Source: Pelodera strongyloides
Taxonomy: Eukaryota; Nematoda; Chromadorea; Rhabditida; Rhabditidae
NCBI GenBank assembly: GCA_036852015.1
Contig: JAANDG010000021.1
Coordinates: forward strand, 310,001-374,000
Direction of reading: 5' to 3'
DNA length: 64,000 nt
Shown here: positions 7,496 through 22,400 of the stretch, in pieces
Position numbering within the stretch: the first letter of the stretch is position 1
Layout: each line of letters opens with the position of its first letter
Translations under genes and position numbers: made by a program
The notes under the pieces: model-generated
Told to the model about the DNA's origin: nothing
What the model saw: the letters and a program-made list of their open reading frames with translations, nothing else
The model's database searches: none

Positions 7496-10400
7496 ATGTC
7501 GGGTGGTTCGAACAGGTTCGTTTGTTACTATATTATTGTGAGATACGCATGAGTGAAGATATAGCTATAATAATAATTTATTACACCAAAAAAGCACGCA
7601 CAAAAAGGAGAGCCGGTTGGAATTTTAAAATACAGTGCCGATGCCATGCGTCCAATTAGCTTCTGTTTACATTTCCAAGCTATAGGTGGGCCGTGCAAAT
7701 TCGTTGCGTTCGTCCAATTCAAGTTATTAGCAAACATGCCGAACTTAGTCTGAAGCCTGAGCTGCCTGAGTGCCTGAGGCGCAATAGGAAATGCAGTGTT
7801 ATCATCGTTCATCATTTTCATATAGAATAACACTCACACAATTTAACTGGTTAATTTTTCGTTTCCATGTATGCTTTTTTTTAAGCAATCAGTCGTGATA
7901 TGTGATTTTTGCTTTTTTAGTTCCCGTATTTCGACTGTTGTTTCGCCCGTCCCTGTCGAAAAATCCTCTACAGTAAACGTGTCTGGCTCTGGACGAAAAC
8001 TACAAGTTGTGCTCGTTATCGATCAAAAGGTTTGATTTTATTACGGTGAATGTCACCAGAGTTTTTGATGTAGAGCTTATATTCCGAGGATGTAGAGGTG
8101 TACTCTGTATTCAATCAGCGTGGAGAATCTGAAGATGACAGAAAGTGGTATTATAATGTAAGTAAAGAGATAAACTAAAAAGTGGACCATATAAAATATT
8201 GGAGAATAGTTTCCGTTTGCTCCGTAGCGTAACAGCGTGTTTCAAACCGCTCAGGACAACCTCAGCAAGGGTGCTGCACCGGCTCCTAGCGAGGGCGTCA
8301 GTGTCGGTGATACGCGGGTGCTAGAGTCGGTGCAGCAACCGAGTCAGTTTTTGCCGCGGCGCACCCCTGTAGAGTGTCGGTGCAGCGACCGTGTATTGGC
8401 CTGGTGCAGCAACCGCGTCAATTTTCAAAAGCATTGAATTCTCTGCCCTCTACTACAAACACACACTATTTCCTCGAATTTCTCCGTCTCCTCCCTCATA
8501 ATTTGTGCACTATTTCCTTTTCTTACACATCTGATCCCTCACAACCTGTGCACTATTTTCTTTCCCTCCGGTGTCTAACCCACCACATTTTATGCACTAT
8601 TTCGTTCACAACAGAAAATTTTATTTTACGCAAATAAAAATATCAAAATACTAGAATAAAGTTCATAAAGAATAGCCAATAACCAGAATTTAGACGGGAA
8701 TACACCTATAACTACAAGTTTGCCTTGCCACCGGCTTACTACATACCTACTTTAATAACTTAGCTTTCGATGTCCATCGAAAGCTACAAGTTAATAAAAG
8801 GATCACGAACTTGGAATAACAAACAATCAAATAATGTGCGATGTAAAATATACGCTAAATAGTCTAGGAGAGCACGATATGTAGTAGGCTGATATGGTAA
8901 GGCAAACTTGTCAACTATCACTACAAAATAAATGTCAAAAATCAAGCTTAGAACATATTAGCACAGTATATGAACTATAACAGCAAGGAACATTAGCACA
9001 CTGGATGGGATCGAACGAATAAATTCACGTATGTGGGCTAGTTTTTGCGTAGTATTAGTGTATTAGTATGTACAGAAGATCCAGGTGCGAAGACTCGAAA
9101 TTTCATCCTCGAGAAGACGCCAGTTGATTGCGCCGCCAGAGCCACACATATGCTATCCAATGACGAGCTGAAAAAAAAACACTATGTATTAAAATGTACA
9201 GATACGGTATGGAGTAACCAAAGTTGGCAACTTTTAACTTATAATTCAGAACCGAATCGATGTAAAAGACGGATTGCAAACCTCTATAACTAACCTACAC
9301 TGGCCGTTACGTGTGGCTAGTTATTAATGCATAAAGACAATATAATTATAGAAATATTTATCAAAAAATACTCTGAATACATTTAAAACTACTTAGAATA
9401 CAGATAACTATCAACAACACTACGCGATTAGTTATAAACAAGTTATAGAAAGGTTCCCGCAACTGTTCATTACGTTGCTAGTATTTATACTCAAGCCATT
9501 TTGGTTTCTGATATAAGATCTTTTATTAGATTTTTAATAATATTCACTTTTATTTTAGCACTGACATGGCCAAGTCAGTGCTGAGCAACTGAGCAACTCT
9601 TGCAAAATACGTAAACAAGTAGAGTCCAAGTCAAGTATTGTTAAAGCACTATCAAATGATTGATTCGAAAGAATGCAACAGTGAATACGCCGGGGTCTTA
9701 CACCTCGAAATAATCGCAAAAAACTTTAACGTTAGCCACGAACCTTCCATGCGACTGCTTTTCAGTTCTCCTCTTCTTTCCCGGCCGCATCTCTTTCTCG
9801 TTTGGTGTAGGCTTCATTCTGTCGGCCTTCAGTCACTTCTTAAACTGTCTCTGATATTTCAACAACAAAATGAAGATCCTAGAAGCAATGCGTTTAGCGA
9901 ATATCAAGTCACAAGAGGGTTTCACCTTACATTATTATCTGGACATACTAGAAACAACACACCCATGTAAGAGGAACAGTAAACCAACTTACCATCGTTA
10001 CGTTAAATTTCTCCAAAACAATCACAGGAGGTAGGAGGAGCAGCTTCACAGTGAGAGTGGCTTGTCCTCCTAAATTCGTTAGCGTTTTTGTTCGCTGTCC
10101 CCGCCAAATCGACCTGAAAATTAAAACCAGGTAGTCCTATAACTGACTGATCCACATCCTCATTTACAATCATCAGAATCATTACTCACCTTCTCAGTAA
10201 ATATCAGCGAATCCAAATGGTTCCTTTTCCTCCAGCGGCATCGCCTCACACCTTAAAGCGGACGCATTTTTGAAACGATATCTTTAATCAAAAGCAACCG
10301 GAAAACATAGCGAAAGGTAAAAGCAAGAAAGGCCGGTCGGTCAAAACTTTGCGAAAAATTCTCTAGACCGCTTCGCTTTTCTACTGCGTTGCGGTAGTGA

Positions 10401-13400
10401 AAGAACACTTGCTGGTCCAGGTGCAGCAACCGCGTCAAGAAATGCCTCGCCCGCGCCCTTGTCAGTATTTGAGAGAAATGAAAAATTCCACGAAAGTGTG
10501 AGGTTGCTCAGCCACCGGTGCAGCACCGTCGCTGGGTCCATTTTTCGGTCAAGCCGGTGCAGCAACCTTGCTGAGGTTCTCCTTAGCGAGCATTTGGCTT
10601 CTTTTGCGTATTGAAAGTTTGTGAGAACGAGAAACGTTGTCAAAAACGGACAATTTGTTTCCTTTTTAGGTACAAAAGAATTTGCGACCCCGTGAAATGG
10701 CTGGAAGCGACGTGCAAAAGATAGCCGACTCACTCAACGTCAATTTAACGGTATTTATGATTCTTTATATAGTTTGATTTGTGTATTGGGAGATTGTTAG
10801 AAAGAATTGTTAATGAATAGCCACATTTTTTTTGTATTTTATGTTGACGCGTTAGGTGCTGAATATTCCTATTTTCTCAGTTCCATTAGTATCACGTATC
10901 ACCGCTTTGATGGAGAATGGGAATGTAATATTTGTTATGGCCTTCATTTTATCGTTGCTGAAATTGAAGAGGTCCGAGTGTCTTACCGTAGAAAACACCA
11001 TTGTGGCTTCCGGGGAAAACAGAAAACACCATTATGTTCAAAATTTAAACTATCTATTTTACATTTACATATTTAGCGGATTGATTTTGATCGGCTCGAT
11101 TTCGGTGAAACAAACACGCTGGATATGTTTTATAACGCCGATGTGGCCTTGGTCGATGTATCCGTGCAGCAACAACAGCCATCGCTTTGTTATCATATTG
11201 GTGAGCATTGTTTTGGTTATGTATTTGAACTTTTTTGTAGTTTGAAGTCTTTTATTTATTCAGCTTTTGCGTTCGAATGTATCCAAAACCAAGATGGGTA
11301 TTTTGCCGTGGAGATTATGCTCACTTTGTTCTGAATTTTTTTAACAAAAATCATTTTCTATGTTTTTTAAGTATGTCGGCTTTAGATTCAATATTTGACT
11401 GATCTTGAGGTATTTCATTCAGGTGTGCGAGAGAGCATGGGACAAACTTACAACATCATTTTAACCTTTCTGGCCGATGAAACGGAACACCGACTTGACA
11501 CTTTAAATGTGAGTTTAGTGATTTTTGGGGACTGAAATTGAGAAATTTAAAGCGGTATGGCACATGGTTTTGGAGACGAAACGTGTGCTTCTCGGTCGGG
11601 CTAGTCTGCCCAGTACAGCATTTTATATGCAAATAGCTGTGAAATATTGGGCTTTTCCGGCACAGGACACGGAATAGAATGGAACACAATTTGCACATAG
11701 TACATGGGAATGATGCAGTTACTCACCATTTGTTTCAAAACCACGTGCCGTACCTCTTTAAGCACTCTAGCATGCTTGTTTATGTAACATTGATTTTGAA
11801 GTGAGTATTCGGAATTCGAAAAGTTTTCAGCTGATACAGGCGGCAATCAGAGTAGGAAGACAGTACGAATGTGTAGGTTTCATGTAACTCCTTTGCGAGG
11901 GAATGCCCTTCCCATCCAGATTGTTTACTTGTTTGTTCTAGTAGTTTGCCACCTCACAGTTATTTTTCGATTTGGGGTTTGTCATTTGTCACTATCAAAG
12001 CCCTATGATAGCCCGTTCTGATACGTATGCCGGACGCTGTATTCCGATGTAGTGCATGCAAATTACCGCGCTAATACTGCGCGATTTTTGAATCTGTTTA
12101 TATTCATTTGCATAAAACATATGAGAATGCAGCTGTCTAGAATACGTTTCAGAAACCGGTCGTCATGTCGCTTTAAGGTCGTGAATAGCTTCTCCCAATG
12201 CCAGATAGCCAGATTTTCCGCCAGTTCGATTTTTTGTCGTTGAACGAATCGCCGAGATTATAGTTGTAGTAGATTACACCGTTCCGCTAGCGTTGTAATA
12301 CGTCACATGGCAATTTTACTTGCTTGCTGCTTTGCTAGGGACCTAGACGACACGAGTTATGATGTTAGAATTCCTTTGAAAGTTGCCATTTTCAGAAGAC
12401 GCTTAAACACCAAATTTTGGTGTACTTTACAACACCAGATTTGTCAACATTGCAGTCGGTGGAGAAAATCCTGGTTGGTTATTTTTCTTTTGTTTTAGTC
12501 GTACATAATTAGAGACCGTTTGAGGCTTTTTAATGTCACTTGTGGTTCTTTTGTCGAAAAAAAGTTATATTTTCAATGAGCACTCAAGGGATAAACTGAA
12601 ACTTCTTTTATATCTTTGGTCTGTGCTGCTCATCGGGTTCTAAGATCTATATATTCATTTTGTGGCAAAATTTAGGAAGTAACCAGTGGTCCCAACGATC
12701 CCCAGTTGAGTTTAAAACAGTCGTACATCAACAATGGAAAGATGATCCCATTCAAGCAACGGCTGAAGCAAGCTCTGAAAAATGTACAAATTGAAGCCAG
12801 GTTTGTGAATTGACTATAAATTTTCTTTTCTTTTCCATATATATTTTTTTTAAATTGTTGGTCACTTGATTTGTCAATCCGATTCTATTTGCTTTTACGC
12901 CTATTTTGGTTGTTTTCACACAGCGAAGGAAATGTTTTGACATTTTTTACCCGTTTTTGCATGTGAGTCAATGGTGACTGGGTGGCGTGTATAGGTGAAG
13001 CAATAGAAGGGAAAAGACACCTAACCTCTCTTTCGGTTGGCAAATTTTGAAACGGGGGATATTTTATTACTAAAAAAGCAAGTGTACACAGTACGACAGT
13101 GCTCAGATTGTTTCACTGTTTAAAGTAGTAGAACGATCGATGTAATAATTAGTGGTGAAGTAAATGAAATAATGATATGAACAAAGATATTCGTTTGGTC
13201 GAAAGCAAAAGTTATATTTTCAGTGCGCACTCACGGGATAAATTCCTGAACGACTTGAGAAAGGCTCGTGAAATAACCGACACAACGGAGGCCAATGATT
13301 TTCTGGATAAGATGCGTTGTAGATTGGACAATCCAGATGTTTTATCGACGGATACTGTATATCAGCTGCTTTTGGGATATAGGTAAGGACTTTTGACTAC

Positions 13401-16400
13401 AACTGTTGATTTCCCTTGAACTTAAACCATTTGAAGCGTTGTAGTAGGTGATTTGTGAAGCGTAGACTGGATAACTGCGTTACCATGTATTATGCAAGTT
13501 CATGTGCCATTCTGTGCTGTTCCGGCACATTTTGGTACTGATTGATTATGTAAAATCTTGGAATGTACTTGTCGAGTACATGTTTCACAAAGCTGATTGA
13601 GAGCCTGTGCCTGTTGTGAACCAGAGGCCGTATTCACCACTCCGATTCCCTCGGGGAAATAGTCCCTAGGGACAGAAAATATCATTCTAATGTGAGACAC
13701 GCAGAGAAAAGACGATGAATTGAGTGGTGAATATGGTCTCTGTGTCTCTGTAGCGTGAAAGCTTGTATGTTGAAAAGTTGAACCTTGAAATCTCTGTTAG
13801 TCGACAATTCACCATTTCAACTTATTGCTTTTAGAGACAACCAGAATTACGATGGGATGATCTCTTTGATAGATGATCTTTCACGAATCCAAGATTGTCA
13901 GATCATCAATGCGGTACATGTCCGTTTTCTGTACGCGTTCGCTTTGAACAGGTTAGTTATTTGCATATTGCTCTTTTTCACCATTCATTTGATTTGAACT
14001 TATTTCGGCTCTCTTCGGAGACAATAATGCAATTATGCATTTGTATGTCATGTACCAAGTACCATACAAATTGTTAACAAAGGTATAAAACAATTGGTGT
14101 GTAATAAATGATTTTTTATTTTGTTTTAAGCGAAATAAATGTTTTTTTTTGTTTTAGGCGAAATAAGGACGGATATCGGGATCGCGCCCTGGAAACTGTT
14201 CATAAGATAATCGATTCGAATGAAGACAAGGTGCGTAACTTTATTTATTTTTTCTTGTTTAAGCCATTATGGATATGCCTGTCTATTATTGAATTGCCAT
14301 TTTTGAGCATTGTTTTTTATTCACAATATCGTAAATTTAAAATGATGTGTTATTATGGCGCGAGCGCGTCAGAATAGAATCCGCCCCTAAACTATCAGTC
14401 CGTGACGTGTCTAGTGGCTAGTGCTAGTGGTACTGGACGAACTGATGTATGTGGACCCACATTCTTGTAAAAACTAAAATGTGATTTTAGTCCTCAATCA
14501 GTCCCGATGTAATTTGCCTGGCTGGACGCATTTACAAGGACAAGTTTATTGCAAGCGGCTACGAGGATAAAGATAGTCTCAACTGCGCAATTGATTGGTG
14601 AGAATTTCATCTTTTTTGATGCTTTGATTGCTATGATAAGGCTATTTATAGTGAAACTATAACTTTATATTCATCGTTGATTGTTCCTTTTTTATTTAGC
14701 TGCTTATATCATCAGTTTTCGAAAATTGAAAATTAAAATATATTCATCGTTGATTGTTCCTTTTTTATTTAGCTGCTTATATCATCAGTTTTCGAAAATT
14801 GAAAATTAAAACCCATTTTTGTTCCAGGTACCGTCGTGCTTTCGAATTATCGCCATTGGAATATTCGGGAATAAATTTGGCCACTCTACTGAGAGCTAGA
14901 GGCGATACATTTGAAAACAATCCGGAAATGCAACAGATTGGTGAGTTATGAGCTAACTATACATTAATTCCTTGTCATTTTCCGGAATATAATTCTTTGT
15001 CGTCTTCTGTCGTATACGAACTTGACAATGTGCATAGGAAGCGTTTTTTCGTTGTGTAAGTATAAGTAGTCTCAGCAATTGATGGCATGTATTTAGTAAT
15101 GAATCATTCCGTAATCCCGTCATGTGATTAGTTTCCTCTTTATTTTACCGCGGTCGCGACCACTATGTTTCTCGTGTCTCGTGGTCATTTTATGTCGCGA
15201 CCACTATACTATGCACTATCACTATGCTTCTCATGGTCATTTAATGTCGTCGTGTGCCCTGGGGTGATTGATTTTCTAATCTTACGTCGTCCAATTCGTC
15301 CAATGAGGTTTTTATCGGTATCGCATTATTTTCATAATAATCTTTCAGCGGTGGTGCTAAACTCGCTTCTTGGAAGAAAAGGCGCTCTTCACTCGCAGAA
15401 AGACTATTGGGATGTGGCAACGTATTTTGAGGTAGGAATTGTTGCTTTCCAAAGAGGAATCTAGATGAAAACGGTATCTTTCGTCCTAATGGACTCATTT
15501 TTCTGATCTGAAACGTAACCAAAACTTCTAGATTAGTTGGTTATATGTCTTAGTTTAGTTGGTTATGCTTCGTTTAGTTTTGGAAGCTATGATACCGTTT
15601 CACGTGGACTCAGGGATACTGGCGCTCTATACAGTTACTAAATTTGTTGTTTTATTCAGGTTTCTGTTCTTGCCGAAGACTACTCGAAAGCGTGTCAAAC
15701 TGCCCTGAAAATGTCGCAGTTGAAGGTTTGTTTGTAACTAAATTTATTGTTAGATTTGTTTAATCAATGAACTTTCACATTTTTATTAGTGCCATTGTAT
15801 TGCTTGTCGTTTGTATAAAAATTTTGTGTAATATGAAAAGTGGTCATTTTGAGACTTCGAGAACCTTAATTTTTACTTGTTTCAGCCGCCTGTGTGGTAT
15901 CTGCGTTCAACAATGGAAAACATTAAGTTGATTAACCGATGTGCCGCAACCATGAGTCCTGTTGAAAAGGTTTGTTTTTGCGTATTCTGAAAAGCTTTGT
16001 TTATATTTGGTGGTATTTGGTGAATGTTCATTTTTGGTGTATTAATTTATTGGGTTGGTTTGTCCAAGTGTCCTATGTTTCTTCACTAATAACCCTGGGT
16101 ATATGGACATGGTTGCTATTCCCGTTGTGGACTTACAATTAGTAGTTCAGTAAAAGCGTGTTGTTTGTTTCTCATTTCACTTTTCACGTTTTCACTGTTA
16201 ATTTTCGAAATCATTGTTTAAAGGATAAGCAGCAGTTTCTCTTCTGGACTGAATTCTTCATGGAAGCAACAGAAAGTGAATCAAGTCCAATTCACTGTGC
16301 GCGTTTTCCTGTTTTGATTCAGGAATTGAAGGTTTGCTTGTTAAATATTTGTTTCCTTTAAAACGAAATACCGGCCTGTTTTTGAAACACATCGTGGAAA

Positions 16401-19400
16401 ACTGACTTCTTACGTATGTATGCTAATTTGCTCGAATCTAATCTTGCTCGAAGCTCGATTTTTTATTCTAATTTCTGGTCCACTCAATGCGTTTCAAAAC
16501 CGGGCCGGCCAGGCCGGTATTTCGCTTTAATGCTATTTTCTTTATTCTATCTATTCGTCGATGCTAGTGCCGAATTTGGAAAAATGTGTGGTTCGGCAAG
16601 CAAGTCCAAGTATCTGACTATTCCGACTTCATCTATTGTTGTCGCTTCAAATATGTTGTGTAACTCTAACGTAATATAGTACGTAATTTATTGTTTATGA
16701 TTTCTGGGCACGAACGAATGTATTATACATTTATAAAAAAGATTTTTCAGTTTTTCAGTCCATCGTTTTTGACAATGAACGTACAAGAGGGAAGTCTCAT
16801 CCTCAGCCACGTCTTGGAAAACTCACAGCAAAAGAAACCGCCGCCAGGTGAGAATTGAGAATTTTGCTACGATACTTGAAAGGGGATTTGCACTGTACAT
16901 AACATAACTTTCGGACTCGTTGCTCTTGCTCAGTTCAGTGTTTCGCTGACTTGGATTCACTCATCGCTGTTTTGTGAAAGCAGAAAGCACGAGACAAGAA
17001 AAAATCTCTCAAACAAAAGTTCAGTTCATTACTATTGTGTGAGAGTGGCTGTTATGGGCTTGAACTCGTATGCGACTTCATCAACTTAGTCGCAAAAGTT
17101 GCACCATTTTCTCGGATGCGCGCCGTGGTTATGGTTCAGTGAAACGCGGGCACAGGGTATTGAGTCTGAGCGGGAGCTCGCTTAATGGTAACCTCAAGGC
17201 GTACCGTGCTGCGGTCGTGGATCTGAGAAGTCGGCGCATTACGTCCAATAAACGAACATCTATGCTTGACACATACTACACATCTATGCTTGACATTGAC
17301 ACGCAGTTACGCGCACAATTGAACTGGAAATTATTTCTTCAGCTCGTGCAAACATTCTGTCCACACTAATTGAACCTTTCTTTCCTTCGACAACCTCTTC
17401 TGATGCTGGATATTCAGCGATTTCAGGTCCATAATAAGTACTAATGAACTAATGAGTGCCGTATCAAATAACTCTGTGAATATCGTCTTCCGTAGTGTAT
17501 ACTGTATCTCTTGTCTTTCTTTCTCTCACTTCTACCTTCTCTCTCTCATTTATATCTTCTCTCTCTCATTTCCACCTTCTCTCTCATTTCTACATTCTCT
17601 CTCACTGTGTGAATAATTAAACCCCAATTCTAACTTGAGACAAATCTAGAACGATTTATATTGGTCGTATAGTTTATATCCTGACTTCTATAGCTAATTT
17701 CTATTTCTACTATATAGTTTCTATTCTAACTTCTATTGTTAATTTCTACTCTATAGTTCTAAACTCTATAGTAACTATATTCTATAGTTATTTGTAAATT
17801 GAATATTAATTAGTAATTGTTGAGTCGTAGTACTGTAGTACAGCATCGAGCCTAATCGCAGCAGATCACTTCACTTTTTTCGAAATATCCGATTTAGAAT
17901 GTGCTGACGCGGTGTCGGCTCTGTCCATGCATTTTCCTTACGGGAAACCACTTAACGGTATTTATTCAAAAAAAAATGCCGAATGTGCATGAACTCTGGT
18001 GTTTGTTTTGACGTTCCTAACTCCTAACCTAACTCGCTGAACGGCTGAACTGATTGAAATCAGAATCTAACATATTTAATTGCCTTTTGAGAGTTTTGTA
18101 TTGTGCATAACAGTTGAGTCTGAAATTGAAATTCTGCGCTCCGGTATCGGTTATTCATATGATAAGTTGGTATCACACGTGGCGGATATTTTACGCAATT
18201 TTACACGGCAATTTGCTAGGTGTGCTACAGAGCCTGCGCTTGCGAGGGCGACAAAAACTAGGATTGTGTTATCGTTATTCGTTATCGACCGGATAATAAT
18301 ATAATATACACCCTTTAATAATTTGTAATTGGAATCGAATGGTTCTCCCAGTTTTTGCATGTGAAGGCATGTGTATTGTATGTCTTTGACTTTATTGAAC
18401 ACTTATAATTTTTGTATATTTTATAGGCATTCATCGGTGGCACTTTACTGCCGGAAACATCAAAGCGGTGAGTCGAAGCAAAAGGGACGACAGGAGTATG
18501 TTCCTTTATGTGCACGAGAACTCGGATGACTTCAATTTGATCTTTCCATCGGCGGCGCATTGTACGAAGTGAGGCTTTTATAATATTATTTCTTTTTTTT
18601 TATAAGGATAGGATATAATTATAGTATTAGGATATTATTTTTAGTTTTTCCGTCGTTCTTGAAACGTAGTGGTGTTTCTGTTTCTTGCTAAGCACACGAG
18701 ACGAAACGACGAACTGACCAACTAGCTTTTTTTAATAGTAGTTGTGCTCTTTATTGTGCTAATTGAAGATAACAGAGAGTTAAGGTATCATTCTAAATAT
18801 ATTACAGTAAAATAAGTACCAGATACTAATGTAAAAGATACCTTTGAAGAATTTGATGGTTATGGTGTTAATTGTTCTTGATTAGATGCGAGGATTTACG
18901 CTATATATGTTTGTTAAACTTTATTATAGTAGTGAGTTGTGTTCTTTCAGAGTTATGGAAGCTCTAGAAGAAATGACCATGGATAACGAAGGAAATGCGG
19001 GCAAAGTGTTGAATAATATCGATGGGGACAAACTTCAGGTCGCCTATTTTATTTTAATGAACCCACTCCAAACTCTATTTGCTCTTTAAAGCGGAATGCC
19101 AGCCGGCTTTTGAAACGCATCGAGTACACGAGTACACCAACATTCTTGTGCGTCACATGCAAATGAGCTTGATTTAGCATAAAAAATAGACCCCAATTCG
19201 ACCCCACTTAGCATAAATACGTAAGAATTGGCCCATGACATGATGCGTTTCCAGCGTTTCAAAAACCGCGCGGTATTTTGCGTTAAGCTTCGATGATTAG
19301 GAGAGTAAAGGTCATTCTTTTACATTCGACAAACAAGGTTTGCCACGAAGAGAATCGAACTCGAGCTCCGCCTTTTGGGCTTTAAGCTTTAAGCTGTGAT

Positions 19401-22400
19401 ATTTCAATTTCGTGCTATGAATGGCATTATGGTTCTCTATATCAAAATCCGACTTTCACCTATGCTATACATATACATTATGTGTCAACACACCCGTCTA
19501 TTAACTAGAGGATAGTTGATTTGCCTCTATTGACATATGACATATTTTTTTTTCAGTTTGAATACGAATTGTCAAACAACGATGAGAGAGTGGTTCTCGG
19601 AAAGGGTACCTATGGTACTGTGTACGCGGCCAGGGACATCAACACACAACGTCAGATTGTCGTCAAGGAAATTGAAGTTAAATTCGAAGAAGAGGTGCGT
19701 ATTTTACCTTAAAGCGGTGTTGCACGTGGTTTTTGAAAGTGCTGGACCTGGACAACTGAATTTCTATGAATTATATGCGTTTGCGTTTCTGTGCTTTTCT
19801 TTCCATCTGACAATGGTACTCAATTTGCATATTATGCATGTGATCCAGTTGTTCAGTGTGCATTTCAAAAACAATACCATATCTACCGCTTTGCTGAACG
19901 GAATGGGGTGGACGAGTATTACTAATTGCCTAATTACTATTAATATTATCCCGGAGGAATCCTTGCGCTTTTATTCTACACCTTCTGATATCTTTTCCCC
20001 GCTTTCAGTTTTGCAGCTAGCCCGCACACGCCTGTTGTGAAACAGCGAACGGCTGAACAAGCATTAGGCGCATGTCACATGGGAAGTAGGCATTTGATGT
20101 GAATGCGACTTGTTCATTGTTATTTAGTTGTAAAGGCCCAATTTTCGTGTTATTTGCTTATCCGCTATCCCTTATTACAGGTACAACCTTTAATGGAAGA
20201 AATTCAACTACATTCGACACTGTCACACCAGAATATTGTGCAGTATCTAGGATGCGATTTGGTTTCGAGGTTTGGGTTTAACTTTTTTTTATTGACTTGG
20301 GTTATATTATGGTACCTATGTTCCAAAAACATTTATGTTCCATTCCACGCCGCTGGCTTATGTTATGGTGTCATTTATTGTTATTTCTTTATATATTCTG
20401 CATTTTTATGGATTTCGTTTCTTTTGACATATGGCATTCTTTTTTTTCCAGTTTGAATACGAATTAACGTCATATATTCTTCTTTTTTATGACATATGAC
20501 AATACGAATTGTCAAAAAACGAGGGGTTTTGTTATGGTGCCCGATTGTTTGATAACACCCAGACCTTATTTTCTTCCGTTGCAGTATTCTGCATATATTA
20601 ATAGAGATATTTTAATAGCTCCTGAAAACTTTGGCTTGTTGCAATTATATTGACCTGGCACCTACCGAATTAATTGCTATATAAGATCACAAGTATGCAT
20701 TGTTGGGTAGGTGAATTGATTGTTTGTTTTCAGAGAGGACGGTAACGACGTGTTCCTTATATTTATGGAACATGTGCCCGGAGGGTCTTTATCCTCTTTG
20801 CTGAGATCCAAATGGGGACCATTGAATGAAGCAGCTATGGTTTTGTATGGAAAGCAGATCCTGGATGGACTGAAGTGAGTGATTAGTTTAAATTATATTT
20901 ACATAAAGTTATTCCGGATTTTGGATATGTGCCCTAACTTTTCGGAAAGTTCTGATTTTCATTTCTGGGAATTTATGTCTGTATATGTGTGATTGTTAGA
21001 TATTAGTTTGTGCTAGTTCAGTGATTAGTTCTGCATCCGAATTGTTTGTGTTTGAAAACAGTTTTTTTTTTGAATAGCAGTCTCTTCTTGATTCGGTCAG
21101 CCACCAGAGGCCATATTCCCCACTCAATTCCCCGTCTTTTTCTCTGCGTGTCTCACGTTAGAATGCTATTTTCTGTCCCCAGGCCCAGGGACTATTTCCC
21201 CGAGGGAATCGGAGTGGTGAATATGGCCTCTGGTTATCTGATTAGTACACAAGGTCTTATGGTTGTTGATCCACTCACTAATGCCGTTTTTATTTTCTCG
21301 TTATTCAAGGTACCTCCACGAACAGAAGATTGTGCATCGGGACATCAAAGGAGACAACGTGCTGGTGAATACGTACAGTGGAGTGTGCAAGATTTCGGAT
21401 TTTGGAACTTGCAAGCGTCTGGCAGGGTTGAACCCGAACACTGCTTCGTTTACTGGTAGGTATTAACGATTGCGTGCGAAGCGGAATCATAAGGATAAGG
21501 TTCAAGTTCGGAATCATCCCGGTGATATGCCCATTATGCTGAGGTCGTATGCACGAACGCTGTTAGCATACTCTCAGCCTCCCAGTGGGAGATGAGAGAA
21601 ACAGAGTGATCAGTGATCACGCGAATCAACGAGATGTAGAGACAAATTATCCCAATCGGGAAGGCTCCCAGTGTTCGTGCATACGGTCACTGGGTTTCGG
21701 AAACCTAGCGGTGATATGATGTTAGTCATCGCGGTGATATGCTTATTGTTATATCTCAAAAAAATAAGGTTATATAACAAGATTTTAGAACATCGGGTGG
21801 TCTTTTGGACTTTTGGCAATTTTTGGGGAGGGCACTTTTTAATAACGTTACTTATAGTACATAGTTTCAAAGGTTCAAACTATATAACTTGGCTACCATG
21901 CTCGGCTAGTTACCTTTGTTCGATGCCCCAGCATTTCCGCTTACCTTTACACATGTCCCTTATGTCCCTTATTGTAGTTATATTTTTTTAATTATGTATG
22001 TTTGTGCACACCTTTGTGGTGTAATAAATTATTATTATACAATGAACTTTGTAGGTACGTTAGTGTACATGGCGCCCGAAGTGATTGATCATGGACAACG
22101 TGGATACGGAGCTCCGGCTGATATCTGGAGTTTTGGATGCACGATGGTGGAGATGGCGACAGGCAAGCCACCATTTGTGGAAGTGAGTACTTATTCATAT
22201 TATTGATTTTTGTTTTCATGCTAGAAGCAAAGAGCGCTATGAAACTCGTGCGTATAATGGGAAGTTGTTTTTAGCTTGTAAATTACTTTCCCCTCAATTA
22301 TATAAATTTGCAATCGGCGACGAAGATTGTCTGAAGTAATGCGGATGTTGGTGGTGTATGTGTGGTTTGTGATTTAGCGTATTGATTTATTCCTACGAAC

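Noticed and set aside
10341..10733. 130-codon minus-strand ORF
   Set aside because: Overlaps the inverted-repeat end of the intron-2 element and nsy-1 exon 3 on the opposite strand; no domain.
12456..12473. 18-nt micro-exon of nsy-1 between exons 5 and 6
   Set aside because: It would keep phase (TTGCAG before, GTTGGT after), but nothing supports it beyond short splice-like signals.
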